Below, piece by piece: positions 20,814 through 31,021 of a DNA stretch of 64,000 bases. The position numbers and the translations under genes are program-made. The stretch covers positions 45,343,264 to 45,407,263 of the forward strand of contig OZ020269.1 of assembly GCA_963971225.1 (NCBI GenBank), written 5' to 3'. The DNA is from Melieria omissa (taxonomy: Eukaryota; Arthropoda; Insecta; Diptera; Ulidiidae). The notes under the pieces were generated by a model, which was not told where the DNA came from, searched no databases, and worked only from the letters and a program-made list of their open reading frames with translations. The stretch's first letter is position 1. Each line of letters starts with the position of its first letter.

Positions 20814-21506
20814 TAAAGGCTGTCCACACCAAAATTTGGTCACTAAAAAACACCCCTGTGCCTGATGTTACGACTTATTTTTCATAAACATTTTCAAATC
20901 TAAACATGCGATGATTCAAATGTAAGTTCTCCATTAAAATTATTTTCATTAAGTTCTTTGATTCTTTTAAAATGGTAAGCCAATTGGAGAAGCGAAAATT
21001 GATTTTACACGAATTTATTTCGAACAGACAACATAGCGCACGAAAAAATTGCAAAACAACTTAATTTCGCACCATCTACGGTGATAAATGTTTTAAAAAA
21101 CTTCAATAATCGTTTGTGCTTAGATCCTAAAAAAGGAAGTGGTAGAAACAATAACCAAAGCGATATTCGCAGCGCAAAAAAAGTGAAGCAAGAGTTTAAA
21201 AAGGATCCAAGGATATCCACTCGTGCAGTAGCAAAAAAAATTCGCATGTCGAAATCATTTGTACAAAAAGTAAAAGAAAAAGAAGGTTTGAAAACTTATA
21301 AAGCTCAAGTGGTGCCCGATCGTAACGCCAAACAAAATTTGACAGCAAAACAGCGATGCAGAAAACTTTATGAAACACAATTGACCAAATTTAAATGTGT
21401 TGTAATGGCTGATGAAACTTACTGTTTTAAGAATTTTAAATATATCCCGGGACAAGAGTTTTACACTGCAGAATCACGACAAGATGCACCTGATGACGTA
21501 AAAATA
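20814..21506 (+). pseudogene. maT-like (Tc1/mariner superfamily) transposase fragment
   Basis: The open part (21081-21515, partly into flanking I-1) carries helix-turn-helix sequence (IAKQLNFAPSTVINVLKNF upstream in frame, ISTRAVAKKIRMSKSFVQKV) and the first catalytic aspartate in VVMADETYCFKNF. PGQEFYTAESR matches the maT/DD37D group. The second and third catalytic residues and the right end are missing; I-1 coding sequence (NLENDTALKNVL) resumes immediately. It is therefore a 3'-deleted transposon in the I-1 RT gene. The left boundary near 20814 is approximate and I do not see clear TIRs. Confidence 0.7.
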
Positions 21507-22663
21507 ACAATTTAGAAAACGATACTGCCTTGAAAAACGTCTTAACCCGGCGTTGGTGTGGTGAAAAAAAATTACGTTATTGGTGTGGTGGGGTATGACA
21601 TACCCCAAAACTTTATATAGCACCAAGCCCACGAAACAACACAAATATAAAAGATAGCAATTACATATTATTCTTCATTTAATTTTACGTAAGAAAATGC
21701 CAAAAAATTTCTTGTGCAAGCAATTTGTAAAAGAAAATAACAAATATAAGAAAAATAAACGAAAAATACTGAAATTTATAAGTTGACTTCATAAAATGGG
21801 GTTTAAAAAAATTACATTGCATACTTTTCCAAAAACCATAGCCTGTTTTAAAAACGATATACATGTAGTTATGTGACATATAATTTTTGGTAGCTACGGT
21901 GAAATAATAGCGAAATACAGGGTCTCCAAATTAGCGCATTTTTTGCAGGATGTATATGGTTTTTGCTCTCAGACAAACCGAACATTGTGTGCTATACTGA
22001 CGACGTTTTGGTACAGCTTCGCATTATCTCAAGGATTTACAGAATCATGATGATGTACAAAAATAATGATATTTTTTGGAACATATGATACGATGAAAAC
22101 GATTGTCGTATGTGCTATTAAGTTCAATGGAACATACGACATTCGTTTTCTACGGCGACGAAATGCGAATACTGAACTGTGAGCTTTTCTTGCACGTAGC
22201 AGTTGGACAGTTGGTACTTGCCTCTTATGTTTCCGTACGGTGAGTTTTTGAATAAATCGATGACTACTAGACCATCAAAAATATCAATTTGAATTCAAAA
22301 TCATTTACACAAAAAGTTACGTTATTGGTGTGGTGGGGTATGTCATACCCCAATGAACTTTAGCGGGATGTGACTGAAATCTGGTAAAACTCAATCACCC
22401 TTATCATGAATATTCGGGTGAAAATTTTCACCAGCGGAATATTTCGTTCACCCGAAATAGTTCACCTTACCATGGATGTGAAACGATTTCGGGTGAACGA
22501 CATTTCACATCGAAATTTCGAATTTCATGTCAAAGTGACATGAAGTGAAATTTCATTTAAAATACAGATTTGAACGTATGTACATGTTATTAGATTTGTG
22601 AAAATTTAAAGAATATTTTGCGATTTTACCCGGCGCGAATGTTTGTCTAAAGTGATAATCAAA

Positions 22664-23936
22664 ATGATAAACATACATTTACGAAGACAGCTTTTAGAAG
22701 ATGAAAATGTGCGCGATGAACGAGTTGCTCGAAGAGCCATCAGAGACACTTCAAATCCTCTTGAAATGCAGGACGAATTGTAATTAAATTAATATTTTGT
22801 TATAACGAAGTGACGATGTTGTGCTGTTTCTAAAATTCATATTTTATAGGTTCCATAAGTACTATAGATTGAAGAAAGCTGCCTTTAAATATTTGCTTGA
22901 TGTGACAATAAACAAAACTTCAAGCCCTTTGAAATCATTTGGTATACCACCATTGGTGAAGTTGGCAGCTTGTCTACGCTTCTTTGCTGAAGGTGGTTAC
23001 CAAAAGGGTGTCGGTAGAGAATACGATGTTGGATTGTCGCAATCTGCTTTGAGCGCCGTACTACAAGAGATACTTCATGTTTTTGAAACTAACTTATGCC
23101 CTTTATGGATAAAATGGATGAGTAATGAAGAAATGAGAAGTGCAGCTCTGAAATTTTATAACAAATTTAGGATTCCTGGTGTTATGGGGAGCATTGATGG
23201 CACCCATATAAAAATTGTTGGACCAAGACACAATAAGCACTCATTTTATAATAGAAAAGGCTATTTTAGTTTAAATGCTCTTGTCGTAAGTATTGTTAAA
23301 TGATACATAAATATATTCTATAGGTCTGTATGTTTATGTTAAACACATCTAGGTTTGTGACGAAAAAATGAGGTTCAGGTTTGTTGATGCGTCGCATCCA
23401 GGGGCTTGTCACGACTCTCTAGTGTGGAATGTTTCAAAACTAAGAAGACATCTTTGCAATAATCGCAGCAACTTTTATATGCTAGGTAAATTAGTTGAAA
23501 TAAAGTTTATTTACGAATTTAAATACCAATTTCATCTATAGGAGACGCCGGATATCCCCTGGAACCCTGTTTAGTAACTCCTTTTAGAACACCAAATGAA
23601 GGAAGCATTGAGGTAAAATTTAATTTAGCACGTTCTCGCTGCCGAAACATTGTAGAACGCACAATTGGATTACTTAAAAGTCGTTGGAGGTGTTTGCTTG
23701 GGGCTAGAGAACTGCACTACAGTCCCCAAAAAGCAGCTAAAATATTCAATGTATGTGCAATGTTACACAACTTATGCATTCACTTCAATGATCATTTTGA
23801 TGAAATCGATCCAACTGTTGATTGTGATGGGGACGAATGCCAGGAGTCCTTTACGCAAAGCGTCACAGAGTTGGAAATGCAAACACTACATGAAGCGCAA
23901 AGAATTAGAAACCGTATAGCTTATTCACTCCCTTGA
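22664..23936 (+). CDS. HARBI1-type Harbinger transposase, four exons, 359 aa
   Basis: A DDE nuclease that would excise and insert Harbinger DNA. Deduced exons are 22664-22779, 22850-23285, 23353-23485 and 23542-23936. All three introns (67-70 and 56 bp) have GT...AG ends and the phases join to an unbroken 359-residue frame, close to the usual HARBI1 length. Catalytic residues are D155 (GVMGSIDGTHIKI), D205 (ASHPGACHDSLVWN) and E267 (RNIVERTIGLLKSRW). GDAGYPL and CAMLHNLCI are further family marks. The N-terminal half holds the helix-turn-helix region (LSQSALSAVLQEI). Nothing in it looks broken. It lies inside TIRs beside its partner gene, so it is a transposon gene, not the host HARBI1 gene. 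Confidence 0.9.
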
Positions 23937-24151
23937 AGTTTATCAATAGTTTCAATACTAATACATACAATACTAATTCTATCAGAATATATTAAAATAC
24001 CAACAACTTCTGTAACATAAAACATTTTTCTATTTATTTAGATTGAAATTCAGTTAAAGTATAAAAAATGTATTTGAAATGAAATTAAAAATAAATGCAT
24101 TAAAGCTGTGCCATTCACATTTTAAAGTTAACCTTTATTATGAAACATATA

Positions 24152-25037
24152 TTAAGCTTCCTTTGTTGAAAGCTTAAGTTCTTCAATTTCAATAATTCTC
24201 TTAGTTTTCTCCAATTTTATTTCTATTTCCCTTTTCCTCAGGTTTTCCATTTCCATGTTATGTCGCTTACTTTCTAACGTTTGCTTTTTAATTTCTTTTA
24301 ATTCTTCTTCCTTAAACTTTATAAATTTTCCAAAACGTTTATTCAAGGTTTATTCAAGTATTGTCTTCTATTCCTTTCATTCGTTTTACAATTTCTTTTT
24401 GTACTTCTACCTCCTCTTCTAATATAGTTGAAGTGGTCTTTCTTTTAGAACATGAAGGCACTTCTTTGCGGATAGTTTTGGTAGTTTGTGGGGGGGTTTC
24501 GTTAGTGCTGTCATTCTCTTGAGTCACTTCATCTAAAATTGTTGGCAGTGGCTCAAAGCCGCACGAAATAACTCCTTCTAACCCCTGTACGCTATCTGTC
24601 ATACCCGTTATTGCAGCAATGGTCTCCTCTGAAGCTGATAGTTTGTGGCACAAGTTTGGTCCCCCACCAGTGCATTTACTTTGTTGCATATTAAAAGCAA
24701 GCTTCTTGCGCACATATCGCTTCTGGTCATTCCACACCTTAAATAAAAGTGCACTATTATTTTAGAATTATATTAACCTTATATTAAAATTACCCTTTTC
24801 CATTCCGAAACCGACTTAGTTGGAGGTCCAGCACTGTTTAATTCCTCCGCCGTTTCGCTCCAAACCGCTTCTTGCTGATCCTTTGCTCCTTTAAAAAAAC
24901 CAGCCGCGACTTCTTTATTTGCCATCATTTTGTTAAGTAAAATTTCACTTTGTGTTTTGTTAATGGATTTCGACCTTAAAATAGTTATTTTAAATTTAAA
25001 ATACGGAAATTGGAACACTTTTAAAAGATACTTACAT
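24152..25037 (-). pseudogene. Harbinger Myb/SANT-like DNA-binding protein, C-terminus frameshifted
   Basis: The partner protein binds the transposon ends and helps import the transposase. The start codon appears to be assembled by splicing: exon 1 ends ...AACCAT at 25036, intron 24975-25035 begins GTAAGT and ends AAG, and exon 2 opens with G, giving ATG then SKSINKTQSEILLNK. Exon 2 (24794-24974) and exon 3 (from 24737) join in phase to a Myb-like trihelix: GFFKGAKDQQEAVW, GPPTKSVSEWKR, VWNDQKRYVRKKL, then TGGGP. Near 24350 a tandem copy of TTGAATAAAC throws the frame into a stop, cutting off a Lys/Glu-rich coiled coil (LNKRFGKFIKFKEEELKEIK) encoded at 24152-24346. Confidence 0.75.
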
Positions 25038-25565
25038 GGTTAAAATTTATTTTGCGCACAAAAATATAACGAGTAATTTCACCGAAAAATGACAGCTATT
25101 TCACCGGTGAATATTTTTCATGATAAGGTGAATAAAATTCGAAACGAATTACTTCGCTTGGTGAATATCTAAGATGCCATTGTCAACGGAATAGGCGAAA
25201 TGTGAACCATTTCACCCGAAATGAAAATTCACAATAAGGCCGAATATGTTTTTGGATAGCAAATGTGTAAGATTGGACTGTTATAAACAGCTACTAGAAG
25301 CGATAGTGCCCACAAAAAACTGATTGGCGTAATATATACAAAAATACAACCTCTGGGGTATGGTATACCCCACCACACCGATGCCGGGTTAAACGACATC
25401 CTCGCTTGGACAGAAATCTCTGGCGCAAGAATATCACTGGGAAAAACCAAAAAATTTCACATTTGTCGTAAACAAAAATGTAATGCGCTGCAGACTTTCC
25501 TCATTATAAATAACTGTGCAATTGAAAATGTAAATAAGTTAAGAATATTAGGATTAACATTTACA

Positions 25566-25739
25566 AGTAAAAGTTTTTTATTATTTTCGATGTACTAGCA
25601 TTAGCGTCTAGCTTAATACTAACTCTTAGACTCTAGTTTAGTATTACTCAAGTACAGCTCTTCTAGTCTTGTAGTTGTTATACGCTAAAGTATAAGAGCT
25701 CAAGGCTTTAGTATGAGAGTTTGAGGACAGTATGCCACT
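25566..25739 (-). repeat. 3' LTR of gypsy-B
   Basis: 174 bp, AGTAAAAGTTTTTTATT ... CAGTATGCCACT on the plus strand, with no difference seen from 30848-31021. On the minus strand a purine tract AGGGGTGGGAGA abuts its start, a good polypurine tract. Confidence 0.95.
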
Positions 25740-25914
25740 TCTCCCACCCCTAAATAATGCAATGCCCTCATTGTATGTTTTCGTTATTTACAAATTAAAT
25801 TTTTTCTTCAAAAATTTACTTAAAAGAACAAATGTAATAAGGAAACTTCCGATTTATAAATATTTAGTACAAAACAATTCATTTGTTTACATTTTAGAAT
25901 ATTTTATGGTCAAT

Positions 25915-28900
25915 TCAATTAGTTTTCTTTTTCCTTTTAAATTGGTTCTTATATTTTCTAACCTTTTGATTTTTGAATTTAACTATATAATGTTCTCCAT
26001 CGTCTTCGGTTTGGAGTAGTCTCACTTTTCTATAGGGGTTACTTATTTTATCCAACCTTTTTCTCGAATTTTCGGCGTTAACAAAATTTGTGTCGATATC
26101 TTTCTCTTTTCTGTTTTTGTTTGCGTTATTAATTCGTTGTTCTTTTATAAGTTGAGGGTTCAATTTTGGTGGCTGTTTGTTAAAAAAAATGTTATACGGA
26201 ATTTCACCAGTAGTAGAATGAGCAATAACATGGTTGTACGTATAGAGTGTTTGTTCAAGTTCCATGTGTTTTAACTCTTTATCGTCTGAAGTGTTAATTA
26301 TTCTGAGCTTCTCATTAAGTGTTTTATGCAGACGTTCAATATCACCAATTCCAGTCTTTCCAGTTGTTACTTCGACTTTTATATTTAATTGATCACACCA
26401 TTGTTTAATATTTGCATTATTTATACCTTGATCTTGATCAATTTTTAAAACTTTAGGAGCTCCCATATAATTGAATATTTTTAGTAAACCTTTTTTGGTT
26501 TCTAACCAGTTCAATGCTTTAACTTTTTCAGCCGTAGCAAATTTCGAAAATAAATCAATACATGTCAAATAATATTCGTTATCCCATTTCCAAAAATCTA
26601 CAGTAAACTTTTCTCTGGTTTCATAAACCGGAGGTGTAATTTTGAATGGCAATTTGTTAGATATATGATCATTTTTACAGTGGTTACACAATTCGCATTC
26701 ATTAATTATTTTAGTAATTTCTTTAAGGTAGTTGGGGTAATAATATTTATGTTTAAAACTCTTTGCTACTTTTTCTATTCCTTGGTGAAGACCACTTAAA
26801 TGAATTTCAGTTATTTTAGTTTTAAATGTAGAATAATCTTCAATGTTTTCTAACTCTCGAGTTGCCCTATAAATCTTATTTCGATTTGATGTAATTAATA
26901 TTTTATAAACATTTTGAAATTGTATAAAATCATCGTCATTAGGCATAAACATTGTTGTATTATTTTTTAGTAAGTACGTTTTTATTAGTTGCTTAATATA
27001 GTCTGTAGTTAACTTATTATAGGATATTGTCGTTAAATTATTTGAAAATATCTTTTTTATATGAGTAGAGTTTTGACTACTTCTAATTAATTTAAGTTGG
27101 TTTTTAAATACGTTCAATGGCCGTTCAGTTATTCTGATAAAACTCCCAGAATCTTCAACGGCTGAGTGAATTGTGGCTATATTTGACGAAATTTCCTCAT
27201 TGGCATTGCACTCTTCGATCTTAATACGAGACAAAGCATCTGCCACATGGTTTTCCTTGCCTGGAATATACTTTACATCAAAATCGTACTCATTGAGCCT
27301 GATCTTCCACCTTTGCAATTTGGCATTGGGCTCCTTAAGGTTATGCAACCACTGCAAAGGTCTATGATCGCTATTTATTAAAAATTTCCGACCATATAAA
27401 TATGGCCTAAAGTATTTTGTGGCCCATACCATTGCTAAGAGCTCTTTCTCAGTTGCTGAGTAGTGCAACTCATGTTCATTGAGTGTGCGACTGGCGAAGC
27501 AAATTGGGTGACCTTGCTGGCTCAATACTGCCCCTAAAGCCACATTTGACGCATCCGTGGTCAATATGAACGGCTTTTCGTAATTAGGGTATGCCAAAAT
27601 CGGGTCTTTCGTTATTAAAATTTTTATAGTGTTTACAGCTTCCAAATATTCCTTATCAGAACTGTTTATCTTACTACCTTTTTTTAAGCAATTGGTTAAG
27701 GGTTTGGTAATTTTTGAAAAATTTTGTATGAACTTACGGTAAAACCCTGCCAAACCTAAAAATTGTTTTATTTCTTTTTCCGTTTTAGGAATCGGATAAT
27801 TTAGAATTGCGTTGATTTTGTTAGGGTTTGGCTTGACACCTGTTGGTGTTATAACATGACCAAGGAATTCGGTTTCCCGTTTTAAAAACTCACTTTTATC
27901 CAATTGGATTTTTAAATTTGCTTCAGCTAATCTTTGGAAGACTCTATCGAGCGACTCAATATGTTCCTGGAGTGATGTGCTGAAAACGACAATGTCGTCT
28001 AAGTAGACCATGCAGTCTCTTCCTATCAAGTTATCCAAAACTGTATTCATCAGCCTTTGGAATGTAGCAGGAGCATTTTTGAGCCCGAATGGCATTCTTA
28101 AAAACTCGAAATGGCCATTTTGGGTGGAAAAGGCAGTCTTTTGTCTATCCAAAGGATCCATTTCGATTTGGTGGAAACCTTGTGCCAAATCAATAGTGGA
28201 AAAATACAAGCACCTACCTAATTTGTCGAGTATCTCATCCATATTAGGAATGGGATACCTATCGTCTATTGTAATCGAATTGAGTTTTCGAAAATCGATC
28301 ACAATTCTCCATTTCTCTTTTCCTGAAGCATCAGGTTTTTTAGGCACAACCCAAATCGGTGCGGAGTATGGAGAGTCACTATGGCAAATGATTTGCTGCT
28401 CGAGCATTTCTTTGATTTGCTTGTTTACTTCCACTTTATGTACTTCCGGATATCTGTAAGATTTGGTGTAGATTGGGTCTTCGTGGTTAGTTTTTATTCT
28501 ATGTTTTATTTTATGAGTAAAGCTAAGTTTTTCTCCCTCCTTATAAAAGCAATTTCTATATTTATCTAATAATTTTCTTAATTTATCCGATTCTTCTGTA
28601 TTTAAATGGTCAAGCCTGAACTTATTTTCCTTTAAATGAACATGATTAATATTCAATTCCGTAAGTAAATTATCATAGCTTTCAACTCTATGTTTATTAT
28701 TTGAAAACTCATAAGAAATTCCATTTAAATTTATTATGTTTTTCTCTAAATCAATTTTAGAGTTAAGTTGTTGAAGCGTATCGAAACCTATCAATCCATC
28801 ATAATTATCGGAAAACTTATACACAAAAAACGTTAATTTATGCTCATGATTGTAGCTAGAAACTTCTTGTGTTCTATCTAGCAACACTTTTCCCGCAGCT

Positions 28901-28989
28901 GTTGCTAATATTATAGGTTTAACGTTGATAATTTTACTATTTATTACTTTAGGGTTTATTAGGTTTACAGACGAGCCCGTGTCTATCAA
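25915..28989 (-). CDS. gypsy-B Pol: protease, RT, RNase H, integrase, 1024+ aa
   Basis: Makes cDNA and integrates it. The first methionine is at 28989, but the frame is open upstream and overlaps the end of gag in the -1 frame (GGLPTIELVINNKPLKLL), so it is probably expressed by -1 frameshifting. Protease: LIDTGSSVNLIN and GLIGFDTLQQL. RT: RIVIDFRKLN, TIDLAQGFHQIEM, LRMPFGLKNAPATFQRLM and YLDDIVVFS. RNase H: LTTDASNVALGAVLSQ and NSDHRPLQWLHNL. Integrase: CELCNHCKND, then DFWKWDNEYYLTCIDLF, KIDQDQGINN and GIGDIERLHKTLNEKL. All domains are in order and unbroken. Confidence 0.94.
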   Translation of the reverse strand: MIDTGSSVNLINPKVINSKIINVKPIILATAAGKVLLDRTQEVSSYNHEHKLTFFVYKFSDNYDGLIGFDTLQQLNSKIDLEKNIINLNGISYEFSNNKHRVESYDNLLTELNINHVHLKENKFRLDHLNTEESDKLRKLLDKYRNCFYKEGEKLSFTHKIKHRIKTNHEDPIYTKSYRYPEVHKVEVNKQIKEMLEQQIICHSDSPYSAPIWVVPKKPDASGKEKWRIVIDFRKLNSITIDDRYPIPNMDEILDKLGRCLYFSTIDLAQGFHQIEMDPLDRQKTAFSTQNGHFEFLRMPFGLKNAPATFQRLMNTVLDNLIGRDCMVYLDDIVVFSTSLQEHIESLDRVFQRLAEANLKIQLDKSEFLKRETEFLGHVITPTGVKPNPNKINAILNYPIPKTEKEIKQFLGLAGFYRKFIQNFSKITKPLTNCLKKGSKINSSDKEYLEAVNTIKILITKDPILAYPNYEKPFILTTDASNVALGAVLSQQGHPICFASRTLNEHELHYSATEKELLAMVWATKYFRPYLYGRKFLINSDHRPLQWLHNLKEPNAKLQRWKIRLNEYDFDVKYIPGKENHVADALSRIKIEECNANEEISSNIATIHSAVEDSGSFIRITERPLNVFKNQLKLIRSSQNSTHIKKIFSNNLTTISYNKLTTDYIKQLIKTYLLKNNTTMFMPNDDDFIQFQNVYKILITSNRNKIYRATRELENIEDYSTFKTKITEIHLSGLHQGIEKVAKSFKHKYYYPNYLKEITKIINECELCNHCKNDHISNKLPFKITPPVYETREKFTVDFWKWDNEYYLTCIDLFSKFATAEKVKALNWLETKKGLLKIFNYMGAPKVLKIDQDQGINNANIKQWCDQLNIKVEVTTGKTGIGDIERLHKTLNEKLRIINTSDDKELKHMELEQTLYTYNHVIAHSTTGEIPYNIFFNKQPPKLNPQLIKEQRINNANKNRKEKDIDTNFVNAENSRKRLDKISNPYRKVRLLQTEDDGEHYIVKFKNQKVRKYKNQFKRKKKTN

Positions 28990-29021
28990 AAGTTTTAGAG
29001 GTTTATTGTTTATTACTAGTT

Positions 29022-30095
29022 CTATTGTGGGTAGTCCTCCGAGGCTTCTAATCGAAAATTTGACGGCTCTTGCTCCATGGGCTCAGGTCGTCCAAAACGA
29101 CGAATTCTAGACTGGTTTGAATTTACTGTATTTTGCCTTCTAATTTGCGATGGGTTTGTTGCCTGTGTATTAGTTAAGTTAGCATTGTTGTAGTTGTTAA
29201 ATGGTGGGGTACGATTAAATTGGGTGTTGAATTGTGGGAAACTGTTACTTTGCCAATGTGGATTTACATTGCTATAATGATTAGGTCCATTGAACGGTTG
29301 ATTTCTGTGGAAATTATCAGAAATGGGATATTGCGAAAATTGATTTATATTCGGTGTTGCGAAGTATTCATCATTGTTGGTTGCTTTACTATTATTTAAA
29401 TAGTTAGAAACTCTTGGGAATGAGTTATTAAGGAGATTTTGTCTGCTTTTGTTTATTTTCTTAACATCGTCAAAAACATTATTTTCTTTTAAGATTTTAA
29501 TAGCATGTTTAATGTCGGTAGCTAGATTCGCATTAACTAATGCAGTCAGATGATTTGGCAACTCTGTCTTCAGTGTCTTTAAACTTATTTGGTCTAACTC
29601 TTTGTTCAAAAATATTTTGGTTGAATTACTTTCATTTTTAAGTTTAATACAATCCTTCACTTTACATACTGCTAAATTTATTTCTTCACATAATAACCTT
29701 ACACTATTCTTAAATTTAATATTACTTATCTCTAAAATAAGCGTCGAAACAGGAGTATGTTCGCCAAACTCATCTACCAATAACTGCCTCAGTGTTGTCC
29801 ATTCTGATGGTTGCTCTCTTCTGACGACATCTAGTGCAGGGCCTCGCAATGTCCGTAGGACGCAATTAAAATAGAATGCCTTCTCTTCTTGAGCAAGTGC
29901 TAGAGGCTGTGGCATAATAGCGTCAATACTATCGATGTACAACGCCAAGTAATTTGAGTCGCCGTCGAATGGTTGGATTAATTTAATATTTTGCATGACG
30001 AGTTCCCGTTTTTCTTTAGCTTCAGCCATGTTGTTTTCTGTCTTTATATTTAATAACTTTAAATTTTCATTTATAATGTCTAATTCTTTTTCCAT
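29022..30095 (-). CDS. gypsy-B Gag, 357 aa
   Basis: Capsid-type structural protein. ATG at 30095 starts MEKELDIINENLKLLNIK, a short coiled-coil lead. The conserved errantivirus-type capsid region follows (IQPFDGDSNYLALYIDSIDA, then LRTLRGPALDVV and TTLRQLLVDEFGEHTPVSTL). The C-terminal 130 residues are rich in Asn, Gln, Phe and Pro, end basic (RRFGRPEPMEQEP), and contain no zinc knuckle, as is usual in this group. It overlaps the start of pol. Confidence 0.9.
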   Translation of the reverse strand: MEKELDIINENLKLLNIKTENNMAEAKEKRELVMQNIKLIQPFDGDSNYLALYIDSIDAIMPQPLALAQEEKAFYFNCVLRTLRGPALDVVRREQPSEWTTLRQLLVDEFGEHTPVSTLILEISNIKFKNSVRLLCEEINLAVCKVKDCIKLKNESNSTKIFLNKELDQISLKTLKTELPNHLTALVNANLATDIKHAIKILKENNVFDDVKKINKSRQNLLNNSFPRVSNYLNNSKATNNDEYFATPNINQFSQYPISDNFHRNQPFNGPNHYSNVNPHWQSNSFPQFNTQFNRTPPFNNYNNANLTNTQATNPSQIRRQNTVNSNQSRIRRFGRPEPMEQEPSNFRLEASEDYPQ

Positions 30096-30847
30096 TAATA
30101 ACGAATTGTGTCTGTGAAACTATTACGTGAATTTGTCTCGATTTCCGATTAAACTTTGTAATATTTAGGTTTTTCTTTTACGGTTTTTGTTTTTTGTGTA
30201 ATATTTTTTTTTTTCTTTTTTTTTGCTTTGCAGGTTTCTCTTTTCTTCACTTTTGGTTTATGCTGTTGCTGTTGCTAAGTCCAATCTAGCTAATTTCTAG
30301 CAGTTTTCGAGTAGTCTAAAGAAATTCGACCGCTGAGAAAGCGCGCACGACTGTACTTTTCCTTTGGCCGCAAAACCACAGAACCCACGCACTAGATTAA
30401 CTGTTTGCTGTTGCTAAGTCAAATCTTGCTAATTTCTAGCAGTTTTCAAGTAGTCTTAAGAGATTCGACTGCTAGAGAAGCGCGCATGACTGTACTTTTT
30501 CTTTGCCTTTGGAAGCCGCAAGACACAACAGAACCCACGCACTTCATTAACTGTTTGTTGTTGTTGAATATAAAAACTTCTTTTTTTTGTGAATTGTTAA
30601 TTTTTCGGTATTGTGAACTTAAGCCTTTTTACGTTTAGCACATGTTTAACAAACTTGATACACGCACTTAATTTGGTCTTTAATTCGTGACTCGTTATAG
30701 TTTGCTTTTATATAATTATCCTTTATAAGTAGTGTATACGTTTTCCTTTAATGAATTTCAATAATATTAATAATTATTATTTTTTCACACGCGATATTTC
30801 ACGTTGGTTCGTTTAGGATCTTTTTCACAGATCCTACCGACTGCGCC
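30096..30847 (-). other. gypsy-B leader with tandem repeat and Ser-tRNA primer site
   Basis: On the minus strand the LTR is followed at once by GGCGCAGTCGGTAGGATC (about 30830-30847), the known primer site type of 297, 17.6 and relatives. Between it and gag lies about 750 bp of non-coding sequence. This includes two imperfect copies of a roughly 145-bp unit, at about 30268-30405 and 30407-30555. Each copy contains TGCTAAGTC, CTAATTTCTAGCAGTTTT and CAGAACCCACGCAC. Confidence 0.8.
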
Positions 30848-31021
30848 AGTAAAAGTTTTTTATTATTTTCGATGTACTAGCATTAGCGTCTAGCTTAATA
30901 CTAACTCTTAGACTCTAGTTTAGTATTACTCAAGTACAGCTCTTCTAGTCTTGTAGTTGTTATACGCTAAAGTATAAGAGCTCAAGGCTTTAGTATGAGA
31001 GTTTGAGGACAGTATGCCACT
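30848..31021 (-). repeat. 5' LTR of gypsy-B
   Basis: 174 bp, same sequence as 25566-25739. TACA follows at 31022-31025, after which the I-1 reading frame resumes (SRYYWKEHCIELKKSL). Confidence 0.95.

Larger units (their letters stand above)
22398..25240. mobile_element. Harbinger (PIF/Harbinger) transposon with two convergent genes
   Basis: 2843 bp. Imperfect inverted ends are CCCTTATCATGAAT at the left and, complemented, GCCTTATTGTGAAT at the right, each followed inward by a CGGGTGAAA-type motif. It contains a spliced HARBI1-type transposase on the plus strand and a Myb/SANT-like protein gene on the minus strand, the two-gene set that defines the superfamily. The expected 3-bp target duplication was not clear, so the end positions are accurate to a few bases only. 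Confidence 0.82.
21546..25388. mobile_element. piggyBac-like TTAA element carrying a nested Harbinger
   Basis: TTAA at 21542-21545 and at 25389-25392 flank inverted ends CCCGGCGTTGGTGTGGTG and, complemented, CCCGGCATCGGTGTGGTG. The TTAA target and CCC start are piggyBac-superfamily traits. About 1 kb belongs to this element (21546-22397 and 25241-25388) and codes for nothing recognisable, so it is non-autonomous. The module TTGGTGTGGTGGGGTATGAC followed by ATACCCC occurs near both ends (about 21580 and 22327) and in complement near 25360. Confidence 0.8.
21507..25561 (+). pseudogene. I-1 ORF2 part 2: RT thumb fragments around the TTAA element
   Basis: 21507-21545 encodes NLENDTALKNVL and 25393-25561 continues in frame with NDILAWTEISGARISLGKTK and then KLRILGLTFT, once the TTAA element with one TTAA copy is removed. 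These residues follow the YADD box in I-clade RTs. The segment is then cut at 25566 by gypsy-B and resumes at 31026. The span given includes the nested element. Confidence 0.82.
25566..31021 (-). mobile_element. Ty3/gypsy retrotransposon gypsy-B (17.6/297-like, no env), intact
   Basis: 5456 bp. The two 174-bp LTRs (25566-25739, 30848-31021) look identical, with AGT...ACT ends as in the gypsy/17.6 group. The target duplication TACA lies at 25562-25565 and 31022-31025, inside I-1 ORF2. The primer site is serine-tRNA type as in 297 and 17.6. Gag and Pol are unbroken. Only about 175 bp separate pol from the 3' LTR, so env is absent. It has every visible feature of a recent, possibly competent insertion. 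Confidence 0.94.

Noticed and set aside
22664..23936. Host (domesticated) HARBI1 gene
   Set aside because: It lies between Harbinger inverted ends with the superfamily's Myb-like partner and inside another transposon, so it is a transposon gene.
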